A DNA stretch of 42,928 nt from Pseudomonadota bacterium (GTDB lineage Bacteria > Pseudomonadota > Gammaproteobacteria > Burkholderiales > Casimicrobiaceae). This document shows positions 22,928 to 31,795 of this stretch, in pieces. Both the position numbers and the translations under genes were made by a program. The notes under the pieces were generated by a model. That model ran no database searches. It worked only from the letters and a program-made list of their open reading frames with translations, and was not told where the DNA came from. The stretch is taken from the NCBI GenBank assembly GCA_009786085.1, contig WQTW01000003.1, positions 1-42,928 of the forward strand, read 5' to 3'. Each line of letters opens with the position of its first letter. Position 1 is the stretch's first letter.

Positions 22928-22955
22928 GGTTCCCATAATAACAGTTATGGGAACC
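22928..22955. promoter_or_regulatory. Palindromic operator candidate upstream of the Panacea module
   Basis: Perfect 11-bp inverted repeat GGTTCCCATAA / TTATGGGAACC separated by 6 bases. On the minus strand TATTAT within it could be a -10 element. Position upstream of the antitoxin start at 22825 fits autoregulation. The surrounding 22826-23086 gap has no other gene. Confidence 0.5.
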
Positions 22956-23024
22956 ACGAGATCGAGAAAGATTACAAACAGTACAAAAAAGATTACGGTA
23001 TGTTATTACCTCACCAGGCAAGCA

Positions 23025-23046
23025 CCCGCCACCGGCGGGTTTTCTT
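23025..23046 (+). terminator. Rho-independent terminator, rightward
   Basis: CCCGCC-ACC-GGCGGG followed by TTTTCTTTT (stem 23025-23039). No intact rightward gene precedes it closely; the nearest is the DUF3800 remnant, so it may be the original end of that gene or a barrier protecting the leftward module. Confidence 0.6.
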
Positions 23047-23086
23047 TTGCCCGGTCAAAACCAATCGGCATGCCCATCGCCAGCCA

Positions 23087-23362
23087 TCAGGCGGGCGGAA
23101 TTTGCACCCCTTTGATCTCGTTGCGGAACTGATCCACCCTGGCGTCGGCCTCTTGCTTGGCCGCCTGCCATAACGATATATCGTCCAGCAGTTGGCGCGC
23201 CTTTCCAAAGCCCGCTTCCGGCAGGCGACGGGCGCTGTCGCCGGAATTGGCGAAGGAGCGCAGATCGCTCCACAACGACGTCAACTTCTGTTCGGCCAGC
23301 CGGGCGTCTTCCTGCGCCGTCACCAACTCGCCCTTTATTCGCATGTATTCGTTTCTTTCCAT
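23087..23362 (-). CDS. Hypothetical coiled-coil phage protein (91 aa)
   Basis: A 91-residue, mostly helical protein (LVTAQEDARLAEQKLTSLWS, AKQEADARVDQFRNEIKG) with a good AGGGGATG ribosome-binding site. It is divergent from the gene at 23508 across a control region that carries the CTTACC operator module, with an extended -10 on the minus strand. No family recognised. Confidence 0.6.
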   Translation of the reverse strand: MERNEYMRIKGELVTAQEDARLAEQKLTSLWSDLRSFANSGDSARRLPEAGFGKARQLLDDISLWQAAKQEADARVDQFRNEIKGVQIPPA

Positions 23363-23418
23363 GACATCCCCTGTGCAAACAAGACCTCAAGCATTACCGC
23401 TGTTGCGCGGATGGTCGC

Positions 23419-23427
23419 AGTATAGCA
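23419..23427 (-). promoter_or_regulatory. Extended -10 promoter for the leftward gene at 23362
   Basis: Minus strand TGCTATACT, an extended -10 (TGN TATACT). The CTTACC box at 23433-23438 lies immediately upstream, so the CI-like regulator may repress this direction as well. No good -35 is visible. Confidence 0.4.
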
Positions 23428-23429
23428 AA

Positions 23430-23473
23430 AAACTTACCAAAAGGTTGACTATTAGCTTACCGTTTAGTAAGAT
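23430..23473 (+). promoter_or_regulatory. Promoter/operator module of the 23.5-kb operon (copy of the immunity operator)
   Basis: TTGACT (23445-23450), 17-nt spacer, TAAGAT (23468-23473). CTTACC boxes at 23433-23438 and 23456-23461 are 23 bp apart; the second is part of CTTACCGTTTAGTAAG. Read against the minus strand of 18815-18858, 32 of 44 positions agree, including both boxes and the TTGAC. Confidence 0.7.
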
Positions 23474-23507
23474 TTGCTCGTGCCACCAAAACACCCAGGA
23501 AATCATC

Positions 23508-23999
23508 ATGACAAACGAAAACACCCAAGACCAACGCGACGCCCGCCGCTGGCGCGCACTTAAAGACAAGCGTCCGATCGCGTTTCACTTCTTCATGGTG
23601 GGAGGCGGGGTCGGCTACAGCAACCGGACATCGTCGGCGCTTGTGGATGCCGTGGCCGACGCGCTGGCGGATGAGGTTGAAAACTTCGATGAAGCAGCCC
23701 ACAGGCAAGAGCTTAGCGAGCGGATGGAAAAGCGGAAAAGGGAAATTTCAGCGCTCGACCAGGAAACCGACAAGCAACGCAGAACACCAGAAATTTATCA
23801 AGACACGGTAGTGCGCGGCGTTTTACCGGTTGAAGACGGAAAGATCGCTTTTTCGCTTGGCGCCGACGCCAAGACGGCCATCTACGTGCGCATTCCTGTT
23901 TACGACGCGCTTTGGCTTTCTTCAGCGCTGGTGAATTACATCGCGCTTTCCCAATCACCAAGAACACCCCGATTTTTGTTTTCCAGAAGTAACGCATAG
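23508..23999 (+). CDS. Hypothetical phage protein (163 aa)
   Basis: A soluble 163-residue protein with a short beta-containing start (FHFFMVGGGVGYSNR), a highly charged helical middle (residues about 60-90) and an alpha/beta end. CAGGAAA precedes the ATG. It is the first gene of the rightward operon under the CTTACC-regulated promoter. No family recognised. Confidence 0.7.
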   Translation: MTNENTQDQRDARRWRALKDKRPIAFHFFMVGGGVGYSNRTSSALVDAVADALADEVENFDEAAHRQELSERMEKRKREISALDQETDKQRRTPEIYQDTVVRGVLPVEDGKIAFSLGADAKTAIYVRIPVYDALWLSSALVNYIALSQSPRTPRFLFSRSNA

Positions 24000-24044
24000 C
24001 GGTCGCACAAGGAAATTGAGAGTCTCACTTTACAGGAAAGAGGC

Positions 24045-24611
24045 ATGCAAATGAACCAGACACCCCAACACATCGACACCGACCGTGAAACCCTCTACGC
24101 ACTCGCCAAGCAAGTGCCGGACATGGAGCGCGGCTTCACCATCAATACCCGCTACGGCGACATTGAAATCACCGCCGAAGAGGCCGACGAAATCGTCGCC
24201 GCCACGCGCCGGGTGCTGGAGAAGCGGTCAGCGCCCGCGAAAGAAGAGGCAGACACTGGCGACGCCGCTTACGGCAAACCCGTCATCATCCTTTATGGAC
24301 CGCCAGGCATCGGCAAAACCTTCAATGCACTCGTGATCGCCAAAGCCTTTGGATGCAACTGCATTATCGATGGCGAAGCGCTGGAGCTTGCTGATCGCCT
24401 CTATGAAGGCACACTCGCCATCACAAACGACGACGAAGTTGCCGCCGCCTGTTACGATCTGGCGTCCGAAAACTACCGGCTTCCGTGCGTGCTTATCGAC
24501 ATCCCGGACAGGGAAAGCATGGACGCGTTTGCAGCGGCGCTGAACAGGGTTTCCGACGCCGCTGATCGTGTGCGCAGCGAACGCCTCGCCGGAGAGCCGG
24601 AGGCCGCGTGA
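24045..24611 (+). CDS. P-loop NTPase-like phage protein
   Basis: A 188-residue protein with a clear Walker A (YGPPGIGKTFNAL, residues 84-96). After it come CNCIIDGEALELADRLYEGT and LPCVLIDIPDRESMDAF; the second could be a Walker B-like strand, but there is no classic DE pair, and no sensor or arginine-finger region is visible. It is shorter than AAA+ proteins. The N-terminal 75 residues are charged and may bind partners. It begins a chain of genes with four-base overlaps. Confidence 0.7.
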   Translation: MQMNQTPQHIDTDRETLYALAKQVPDMERGFTINTRYGDIEITAEEADEIVAATRRVLEKRSAPAKEEADTGDAAYGKPVIILYGPPGIGKTFNALVIAKAFGCNCIIDGEALELADRLYEGTLAITNDDEVAAACYDLASENYRLPCVLIDIPDRESMDAFAAALNRVSDAADRVRSERLAGEPEAA

Positions 24612-24883
24612 GAACGACCTACGAACCGGGTGCATGGCGCAAACAGCCGCCGGTCACGCCGGCGCCGGTGCTTGTCGAGCCGGAATGGGACGGCCAGGGC
24701 GAATACCCGTTCGAGTTGAAAGTGTGGGGCATCGCCACGCTGATCCTGAAAGCGCCGCCGTATCAGCGAGAGCAGGACATCGAATTCCTGCGCAAGCACC
24801 ACCCGGAAGTCGTCGTCGAAAAAATTCTCAACACCGCGCGCGTGCGCTGGCACGCGCAGAAAAAACACAAGGAGGCAGCATGA
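24608..24883 (+). CDS. Hypothetical phage protein (91 aa)
   Basis: A 91-residue protein starting at GTG, which overlaps the stop of the P-loop gene. It contains WDGQGEYPFELKVWGIATLI and a basic C-terminus (ARVRWHAQKKHKEAA). No family recognised. Translational coupling suggests function together with its neighbours. Confidence 0.65.
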   Translation: MRTTYEPGAWRKQPPVTPAPVLVEPEWDGQGEYPFELKVWGIATLILKAPPYQREQDIEFLRKHHPEVVVEKILNTARVRWHAQKKHKEAA

Positions 24884-24981
24884 GCCGCTTGTTCCGATTC
24901 ATCGCCAGGATGCGCTGCGGCTACAGCCCGCGCGTTGCATGGATTCTCTCCCGAACATCCGAGCAGTGGAGGATGAAATGA
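24880..24981 (+). CDS. Very small basic phage protein (33 aa)
   Basis: ATG at 24880 overlaps the preceding stop (ATGA), GGAGG lies just upstream, and its own stop overlaps the next start. The product begins MSRLFRFIARMRCGYSPRVA and is arginine-rich with aromatic residues. Coupling on both sides is the main support. Confidence 0.5.
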   Translation: MSRLFRFIARMRCGYSPRVAWILSRTSEQWRMK

Positions 24982-25142
24982 TCGGTCTGACCTATTCCTA
25001 CCTGCGCGCCATCGAAAAAAGGGAACGGGCGCTTCGCTTTTTTAAGCAGAGACAGCGCTTCGCCGAACACGCTTGGTTGTTTTTGTTCGGCGCTGTCGCG
25101 GGCGCTACGCTTGTGCTGGTTTTTGTTGCGGGGCAATCATGA
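24978..25142 (+). CDS. Small single-span membrane protein (54 aa)
   Basis: A 54-residue protein with a basic N-terminal half (RAIEKRERALRFFKQRQR) and one transmembrane helix at the C-terminus (LFLFGAVAGATLVLVFVAG). Start and stop overlap both neighbours. Tail-anchored topology with the charged part in the cytoplasm is predicted. Confidence 0.6.
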   Translation: MIGLTYSYLRAIEKRERALRFFKQRQRFAEHAWLFLFGAVAGATLVLVFVAGQS

Positions 25143-25363
25143 ACATACAGCTTCCCGCGAGACGCGAAACCGACCTGATCCGGCTTCCAGAAGTTACCCG
25201 CATGACCGGGCTTGGCAAATCCTCGATCTACGCCCGCGAAATGAAAGGCGGTTTCCCCAAGCGCATCAAGATCGGCAGCCGGACAACCGTCTGGAAATAT
25301 GGCGAAGTCGCCGCCTTGTGCGAAGCTCGGGCGGCGGTGAGGTGTGAGGGGAGGGCGGCGTGA
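25139..25363 (+). CDS. AlpA-family DNA-binding protein
   Basis: A 74-residue protein with an MerR/AlpA-type helix-turn-helix (LIRLPEVTRMTGLGKSSIYA, then FPKRIKIGSRTTVWKYGEV). AlpA-like proteins act as excisionases or regulators of integrase. A second AlpA-type gene lies beside the integrase (27005), so this one may regulate its own operon. Overlaps both neighbours by four bases. Confidence 0.8.
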   Translation: MNIQLPARRETDLIRLPEVTRMTGLGKSSIYAREMKGGFPKRIKIGSRTTVWKYGEVAALCEARAAVRCEGRAA

Positions 25364-26034
25364 AGCAAGTGAGCGCCCTCACGCCGACACAAACAGCCTA
25401 CGCTGAATTACAGCAGGCGTTCGATTATTTCAACGAATCGCTGTTCATCAGGATTTTTGGCAAGCGCTTGCCGCAGTGCTTGATCACTTTTCAGCGCCAC
25501 AGCCGCGCCTATGGCTTTTACTTCCATGGACGGTTCTCTGAAATGAAAGGGGAGAAGCGCCTCGACGAAATCGCCATGAACCCGGCACATTTTCGCAACC
25601 GATCAATCGAAGAAATCCTTTCGACGCTGGTGCATGAGATGGCGCACCAGTACCAGCAGCAATTCGGCAAACCATGCCGGAAGTGTTACCACAACACCGA
25701 GTGGGCGAACATCATGGAGACAATCGGCCTCATGCCATCTACCACCGGCCAGCCGGGCGGGAAGAGAACCGGACAAAAATGCAGCCACTACATCATTGAT
25801 AACGGCGCTTTCAGCAAGTCGTGCGGTCAGCTACTGGAAAACAGATACCGCATCACATGGGGCGACGAACTCGACGAACTTACAGGCGCGATCAAAAAAG
25901 CGCGGAAGAAAAACGCATCGAATCGCCTTAAATACCGCTGCCCGGGTTGCAGCGCGCAAGCATGGGGAAAGCCAGACTTGAAAATCCTGTGTGGTAACGA
26001 CGAATGCGATCAAGCGGTAATGGAAAGCCACTGA
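25360..26034 (+). CDS. SprT-like metalloprotease-domain protein
   Basis: A 224-residue protein starting at GTG. The SprT-like domain covers about residues 10-130 with the zinc motif HEMAH (92-96) and the upstream strand DEIAMNPAHF. A further cysteine/histidine region follows, and a C-terminal zinc ribbon (CPGC near 196, CGNDEC near 212) closes the protein. SprT/Spartan proteins cut DNA-bound proteins in eukaryotes; the role in phages is not established. It is last in the overlapping gene chain. Confidence 0.82.
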   Translation: MKQVSALTPTQTAYAELQQAFDYFNESLFIRIFGKRLPQCLITFQRHSRAYGFYFHGRFSEMKGEKRLDEIAMNPAHFRNRSIEEILSTLVHEMAHQYQQQFGKPCRKCYHNTEWANIMETIGLMPSTTGQPGGKRTGQKCSHYIIDNGAFSKSCGQLLENRYRITWGDELDELTGAIKKARKKNASNRLKYRCPGCSAQAWGKPDLKILCGNDECDQAVMESH

Positions 26035-26036
26035 TT

Positions 26037-26065
26037 TTGTATTGCGCAATACAACACATTATCAT
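26037..26065 (+). promoter_or_regulatory. Promoter with perfect 18-bp palindrome upstream of the DUF1566 genes
   Basis: TTGTATTGCGCAATACAA (26037-26054) is a perfect palindrome whose first six bases serve as a -35, followed after 17 bases by TATCAT (26060-26065). A dimeric regulator bound here would block the promoter. The gene starts at 26102. Confidence 0.6.
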
Positions 26066-26101
26066 TTTCGTAGCAATGTAACAACAACACAGGAGAAAAT
26101 C

Positions 26102-26461
26102 ATGCAACAAATTCAAATTCCGCCCCTTGCAAAAGGCGAAACCTACATCGGCTGTATCGGCGATGCCTCCGGCAACGTGTACCACATCATCCTGCTGCCC
26201 GGCGACAACGATGACGCTTCTTGGCAGGATCAAATCGAGTGGGCAAAAAGTATCGGCGGCGATCTGCCAAACCGAATCGAGCAAGCCATGTTCTTCGCAA
26301 ACCACCGCGATAAGTTCAAAAAAGACTGGTATTGGAGCAACGAAACGCACGCTTCCGATTCCGACTACGCTTGGCATCAGTTCTTCGACTACGGCTGTCA
26401 GAACAACTACCACAAGGCCGCCTCGCTTCGTGCTCGTGCCGTCCGCAGATTGCCCATTTAA
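26102..26461 (+). CDS. DUF1566-like protein (first of two)
   Basis: A 119-residue protein with the DUF1566 pattern WAKSIGGDLPNRIEQAMFF, then YWSNETHASDSDYAWHQFF and the ending LRARAVRRL. Such domains have a C-type-lectin-like fold and occur in phage and surface proteins, sometimes as targets of diversity-generating retroelements. No reverse transcriptase is present in the window. AGGAGAAAATC precedes the ATG. Confidence 0.75.
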   Translation: MQQIQIPPLAKGETYIGCIGDASGNVYHIILLPGDNDDASWQDQIEWAKSIGGDLPNRIEQAMFFANHRDKFKKDWYWSNETHASDSDYAWHQFFDYGCQNNYHKAASLRARAVRRLPI

Positions 26462-26485
26462 TCATTCAATCATTTCGAGGGAACC

Positions 26486-26956
26486 ATGACCACCATTACG
26501 CTTGAAGAAATCAAGGCGAGACATGAAGAGATTGCCGCACTGATCGCAAAGCTCGAACAGCCGAAATCGTTTGAGTATCAGGGGAAACAAATCGGCCTGA
26601 ATCCCGGCGAAATCTACGCCGGAACGATCATCACGCCGGGCGAATACGGAAGCTATCACCTGATCCTATTACCGAGCGAGACCAAACCGATCAACTGGAA
26701 AGACGCAATGAAGTGGGCAGCAAAACATGGTGGTGAACTTCCTAACCGCGTTGAAGGCGCCCTGCTGTTTGCGACGCTCAAACACGAATTTCAGGAAGAA
26801 TGGTACTGGACGCGCGAAGAACACGATTACGTTTACGACTACGCTTGGCCTCAGAACTTCGAAAACGGCGGTCAGCACCTCACCCGCAAGTACGGAGAGC
26901 TTCGTGCTCGTGCCGTCCGCAGATTGATTCAATATACTGCGGCGACGCGGTCATAG
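26486..26956 (+). CDS. DUF1566-like protein (second of two)
   Basis: A 156-residue paralogue of the preceding protein with an added N-terminal coiled-coil segment (residues 1-25). The shared core is WAAKHGGELPNRVEGALLFA, then YWTREEHDYVYDYAW and LRARAVRRL. A 28-bp stretch encoding the C-terminal motif is identical in both genes (26425-26452 and 26899-26926). Confidence 0.75.
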   Translation: MTTITLEEIKARHEEIAALIAKLEQPKSFEYQGKQIGLNPGEIYAGTIITPGEYGSYHLILLPSETKPINWKDAMKWAAKHGGELPNRVEGALLFATLKHEFQEEWYWTREEHDYVYDYAWPQNFENGGQHLTRKYGELRARAVRRLIQYTAATRS

Positions 26957-27004
26957 CATCAAGTCAGACCTTACAAAAACCTACCGTAAACAACGAGTGA
27001 AAAA

Positions 27005-27223
27005 ATGACCGACGACAAAATACTCAGAGCGCGTGATGTCAGCAAGAAAGTCGGGCTTTCGCGTTCGACCATCTACCGCCTGATCAAGCTCGGGAAATTC
27101 CCGCCGTCGCAGATCATCGGACTACAGGCTGTCGGCTGGAAGGCGTCAGCTATCGAGTCCTGGATTGATGGGACTCACAATACCGCCCCCACGCGGCAAG
27201 CAATTCCCGCCGCTCCGCAATGA
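27005..27223 (+). CDS. AlpA-family excisionase-like protein
   Basis: A 72-residue protein with the AlpA helix-turn-helix (RARDVSKKVGLSRSTIYRLI, then GKFPPSQIIG and WKASAIESWI). It converges with the integrase, the two reading frames overlapping by 74 bases at their 3' ends. The position beside int and the attachment site fits an excisionase or integrase regulator. Confidence 0.82.
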   Translation: MTDDKILRARDVSKKVGLSRSTIYRLIKLGKFPPSQIIGLQAVGWKASAIESWIDGTHNTAPTRQAIPAAPQ

Positions 27224-28316
27224 ACGCTGCGCGGTTGTATGCCCGGCGCACCAGATTCCCCTCTTGGTGCGCAAGGCAGGCTTCAATAACATCCGGGCGC
27301 GCGGCACCCGTCTCGTTCGCCCAGGTCGAGAACGTCGCACGGAAACCATGTACCGTCGTCCGCTCACGCCACCCCATGCGTGACAACAGCGTCAGCATCG
27401 CCATATTGCTTTGCGGCTGATCCGGCTTTCTGCCGGGAAAAACAAAATCACCGCCCAGCCTTGGAATGCGCGCTAACACAGCTTGTGCCTGCTGACTCAT
27501 GTAAACGACGTGCTGATCACCCGCCTTCATTCTCTCTGGCGGAACCGTCCAAACATCGTCAATTACCTCAGACCATTTAGCCAGCCTCACTTCTTCCGAG
27601 CGCGCCACTGTCAAGATCAAAAATTCAAGTGCAAGCGCTGCTGTCCCAGGGTACTCTCGCAGCGCCGACAAAAACTCCGGCAAATCGCGGTACGGGAGCG
27701 AACGGTATTGCCCTCTGTCCCATTTCTGGCGCAGCGAACGCGCTACCGCCCGCGCCGGATTTGCCGTCGCCATCTTTCGCAAAATCGCGTAGTCGAAAAC
27801 AACGTCGAGCCGTTGGCGTACCCGCCGCGCAGTTTCTGGTATTGACGTGTACAGCGGTTGCAGCGCATCAAGCAAGTCGCCAGCCTCCACCTCGTCGATG
27901 GGTGTTTTCAGGATGGCGCCAGGGATGTGTTGCTCGATGCTGGAAATCCATTGCTTTGCGTGCTTCGTTGTCAGCGTCGGTTCGGCAAAATTTTCGTGAT
28001 ACTGGCGGCACACGGCAAGAAGCGTTTTCTTATCGGCACGCGCTACCGGCGCCGCAGCTTTTGCTTTCGCCACCCTCTCGGCGATTGGATCGACGCCTTG
28101 CCGCACCTGCGCCCGCAGATCGGCGGCCGCCCGCCGCGCTTCCGCAAGACCGACGTGAGATAGCTTGCCAAGCCCAGCTTCCCGCTGCACGCCGCCTATC
28201 GAATACCGGAATACCCAAGAGCGCGATGAACCGCGTACAATCAGCGACAGGCCATCACCGTCGCTGTGCTTTCCATCGCCGAGCTTCGCGCATGCAGTCG
28301 CCGTTAATCTCGTCAT
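27150..28316 (-). CDS. int: Tyrosine-type phage integrase
   Basis: A 388-residue recombinase. An N-terminal arm-binding domain (to about 85; KLGDGKHSDGDGLSLIVRG) precedes the SAM-like core-binding region and the catalytic domain with Arg239 (TVARSEEVRL), His323-xx-Arg326 (HGFR), His350 and Tyr360 (RRAYNRA). GTAGGGGACAG before the ATG at 28314-28316 supports this start over the upstream ATG at 28400. It catalyses integration into and excision from the adjacent tRNA-Ser gene. Confidence 0.93.
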   Translation of the reverse strand: MTRLTATACAKLGDGKHSDGDGLSLIVRGSSRSWVFRYSIGGVQREAGLGKLSHVGLAEARRAAADLRAQVRQGVDPIAERVAKAKAAAPVARADKKTLLAVCRQYHENFAEPTLTTKHAKQWISSIEQHIPGAILKTPIDEVEAGDLLDALQPLYTSIPETARRVRQRLDVVFDYAILRKMATANPARAVARSLRQKWDRGQYRSLPYRDLPEFLSALREYPGTAALALEFLILTVARSEEVRLAKWSEVIDDVWTVPPERMKAGDQHVVYMSQQAQAVLARIPRLGGDFVFPGRKPDQPQSNMAMLTLLSRMGWRERTTVHGFRATFSTWANETGAARPDVIEACLAHQEGNLVRRAYNRAAFIAERRELLAAWGRYCESHQSRTR

Positions 28317-28365
28317 CTGTCCCCTACCTGTCCCCCTGTTTTGCCTCGGCTTGAATGATACGGCG

Positions 28366-28452
28366 TGAGACTGGTTAATACAAGATGAAGCAATAACCAT
28401 TTGTTTTTATTTAAGAAAATTATCCGCCGCGCAACTGATTGAGACTGGTTAA
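28366..28452. repeat. Direct repeats next to the attachment site (candidate integrase arm sites)
   Basis: TGAGACTGGTTAA occurs at 28366-28378 and 28440-28452, 74 bp apart, each followed shortly by CAAGAT. They lie between the integrase start and the tRNA 3' end, where integrase arm-type sites are expected. Confidence 0.5.
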
Positions 28453-28472
28453 AACGAATTAAAACAAGATAC

Positions 28473-28562
28473 TGGCGGAAGCGGTGAGATTCGAACTCAC
28501 GAAGGGCTTGCACCCTCGCCGGTTTTCAAGACCGGTGCATTCAACCACTCTGCCACGCTTCC
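28473..28562 (-). tRNA. tRNA-Ser (anticodon TGA)
   Basis: Read on the minus strand, a 90-base tRNA begins GGAAGCGTGGCAGAGTGG, has anticodon TGA in CTTGAAA, a long variable arm, the T-loop GTTCGAATC and an encoded CCA at 28473-28475. The acceptor stem GGAAGCG pairs with CGCTTCC. Its 3' end faces the integrase, so the prophage right attachment site lies in its 3' part. Confidence 0.95.
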
Positions 28563-28613
28563 GGGAAATGACACCCGCAACGACCGGTTAGCGGTACACG
28601 GCGGGAGGTGCGC

Positions 28614-28642
28614 ATCGTAGCATGTTTGCGACCATAGTTCAA
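28614..28642 (-). promoter_or_regulatory. tRNA-Ser promoter
   Basis: Minus strand TTGAAC (28637-28642), 17-nt spacer, TACGAT (28614-28619), about 52 bases upstream of the mature tRNA 5' end. Confidence 0.6.
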
Positions 28643-28697
28643 AAATCTGCTACTCTTACGACTTGTTTTTCGTATTAACCAAATGAGGAATTTTTCA

Positions 28698-29402
28698 ATG
28701 GATTATCGTTCACCGACTTCTGTCGCCACTCACACATCTGAAACCTTGCGCGTTGCCCAGCAAAACCGCGTGCTCCGCAACACTTACATGCTGTTGGCTT
28801 TGTCGTTGTTGCCGGCGATTGCCGGAGCCTGGGCTGGTTCGATGCTCAATTTTGTCGCGCTCTACATGAGGGCGCCTATCGCGGCGCCTCTTTTGACGAT
28901 CGCCGTCATCATCGGCGCTTTTTTCGTCGTTAATCTTTTGCGCAACAGTGTTTGGGGAATCGTCGCGCTGTTTGTCTTTACGTTCATCGCAGGCATGATG
29001 ACGACGCCGATCCTGACGTATTCGGCGGGGTTCTCAAACGGCGCGGTGTTGGTGGCGTTGGCCGCCGGGATGACCGCAACGATTTTCTTTGTGCTGGCCT
29101 CTATCGCTTCGGTGAGCACGCGCGATTTTTCGTTCTTGGGCAAATTCCTGTTCGCAGGGGTGATCCTGTTGCTCATCGCCATTGTCGCCAATCTGTTCTT
29201 CGCGATTCCTGCGCTGTCTTTGGCCATCTCTTGTGTCGCTGTGCTGATTTTCTCGGCGTACATTCTCTACGATGTCAACCGAATCGTGCGCGGTGGAGAA
29301 ACCAACTACATCATGGCGACGTTGTGTTTGTTCGTCAACATTTGGATTTTGTTCACGCATCTTCTGAACATTCTGCTGGCGTTTGCCGGAGAGCGTGATT
29401 AA
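28698..29402 (+). CDS. Bax inhibitor-1/YccA family membrane protein
   Basis: A 234-residue protein with seven hydrophobic segments, beginning MDYRSPTSVATHTSETLRVA, as in the YccA/YbhL branch of the Bax-inhibitor-1 family. These inner-membrane proteins have been linked to calcium leak and, for YccA, to modulation of the FtsH protease. TGAGGAA with seven bases spacing supports the ATG at 28698; an earlier ATG at 28683 overlaps that site. It is the first host gene after the prophage and ends before a strong terminator. Confidence 0.88.
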   Translation: MDYRSPTSVATHTSETLRVAQQNRVLRNTYMLLALSLLPAIAGAWAGSMLNFVALYMRAPIAAPLLTIAVIIGAFFVVNLLRNSVWGIVALFVFTFIAGMMTTPILTYSAGFSNGAVLVALAAGMTATIFFVLASIASVSTRDFSFLGKFLFAGVILLLIAIVANLFFAIPALSLAISCVAVLIFSAYILYDVNRIVRGGETNYIMATLCLFVNIWILFTHLLNILLAFAGERD

Positions 29403-29428
29403 CGTTGTTTGGTTGTTTGGCGCTCTCA

Positions 29429-29460
29429 AACAAAAACCCGGGATTCCCCGGGTTTTTGTT
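29429..29460. terminator. Bidirectional rho-independent terminator
   Basis: Perfect 14-bp inverted repeat with arms AACAAAAACCCGGG and CCCGGGTTTTTGTT around ATTC. It serves the rightward YccA-like gene and the convergent groEL. Confidence 0.85.
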
Positions 29461-29530
29461 GGGCGCTATCCCCGCGAAAGCGGGAAAGCAGAACTTTTTC
29501 AGACATCGGCCATCGAAGCGTTCGCCCCGA

Positions 29531-31505
<1,975 letters not shown>

Positions 31506-31603
31506 GTTAGTACTCACTCCTGTTAAGTGGCTTGTAAATAAGGGGAGATTTCGCAGCGAGCCGCTAACTTCACGGGATTGAAAGGGATACTCCCCATGCG
31601 TTG

Positions 31604-31630
31604 TTAGCACTCACGCGACTCGAGTGCTAA
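31604..31630. promoter_or_regulatory. CIRCE element (HrcA operator)
   Basis: TTAGCACTC, 9-base spacer, GAGTGCTAA: an exact match to the CIRCE consensus. HrcA bound here represses groES-groEL until heat shock. Confidence 0.97.
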
Positions 31631-31658
31631 TAATAGGGATGTCGCCGCCGGAAATCAA
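31630..31658 (-). promoter_or_regulatory. groES-groEL promoter
   Basis: Minus strand TTGATT (31653-31658), 17-nt spacer, TATTAT (31630-31635), touching CIRCE. The same region also reads as a heat-shock sigma promoter (CTTGATT, 14 bases, CCCTATTA), so dual control by HrcA and sigma-32 is possible. Confidence 0.6.
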
Positions 31659-31715
31659 GACGGGAATCGGCTTTGGCTGAGATTTTTTTAATACATGACA
31701 TTCAGATGGCAATGC

Positions 31716-31795
31716 GGGTTTACGGGTTTACGGGTTTACGGGTTTACGGGTTTACGGGTTTACGGGTTTACGGGTTTACGGGTTTACGGGTTTAC
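31716..31795. repeat. Tandem octamer repeat, (GGGTTTAC) x 10
   Basis: Ten exact contiguous copies of GGGTTTAC. It is followed by a degenerate heptamer array of the TGATTTC type to about 31835, which forms the 3' end of the aminotransferase gene. Ten G3 runs at 8-base intervals could form G-quadruplexes, and copy number is likely to vary. Confidence 0.97.

Noticed and set aside
26102..26956. A complete diversity-generating retroelement
   Set aside because: DUF1566 proteins can be its targets, but no reverse transcriptase, accessory protein or template repeat is visible in the window.
31716..31795. Possible CRISPR array
   Set aside because: The units are contiguous octamers with no spacers, and no cas gene is nearby.
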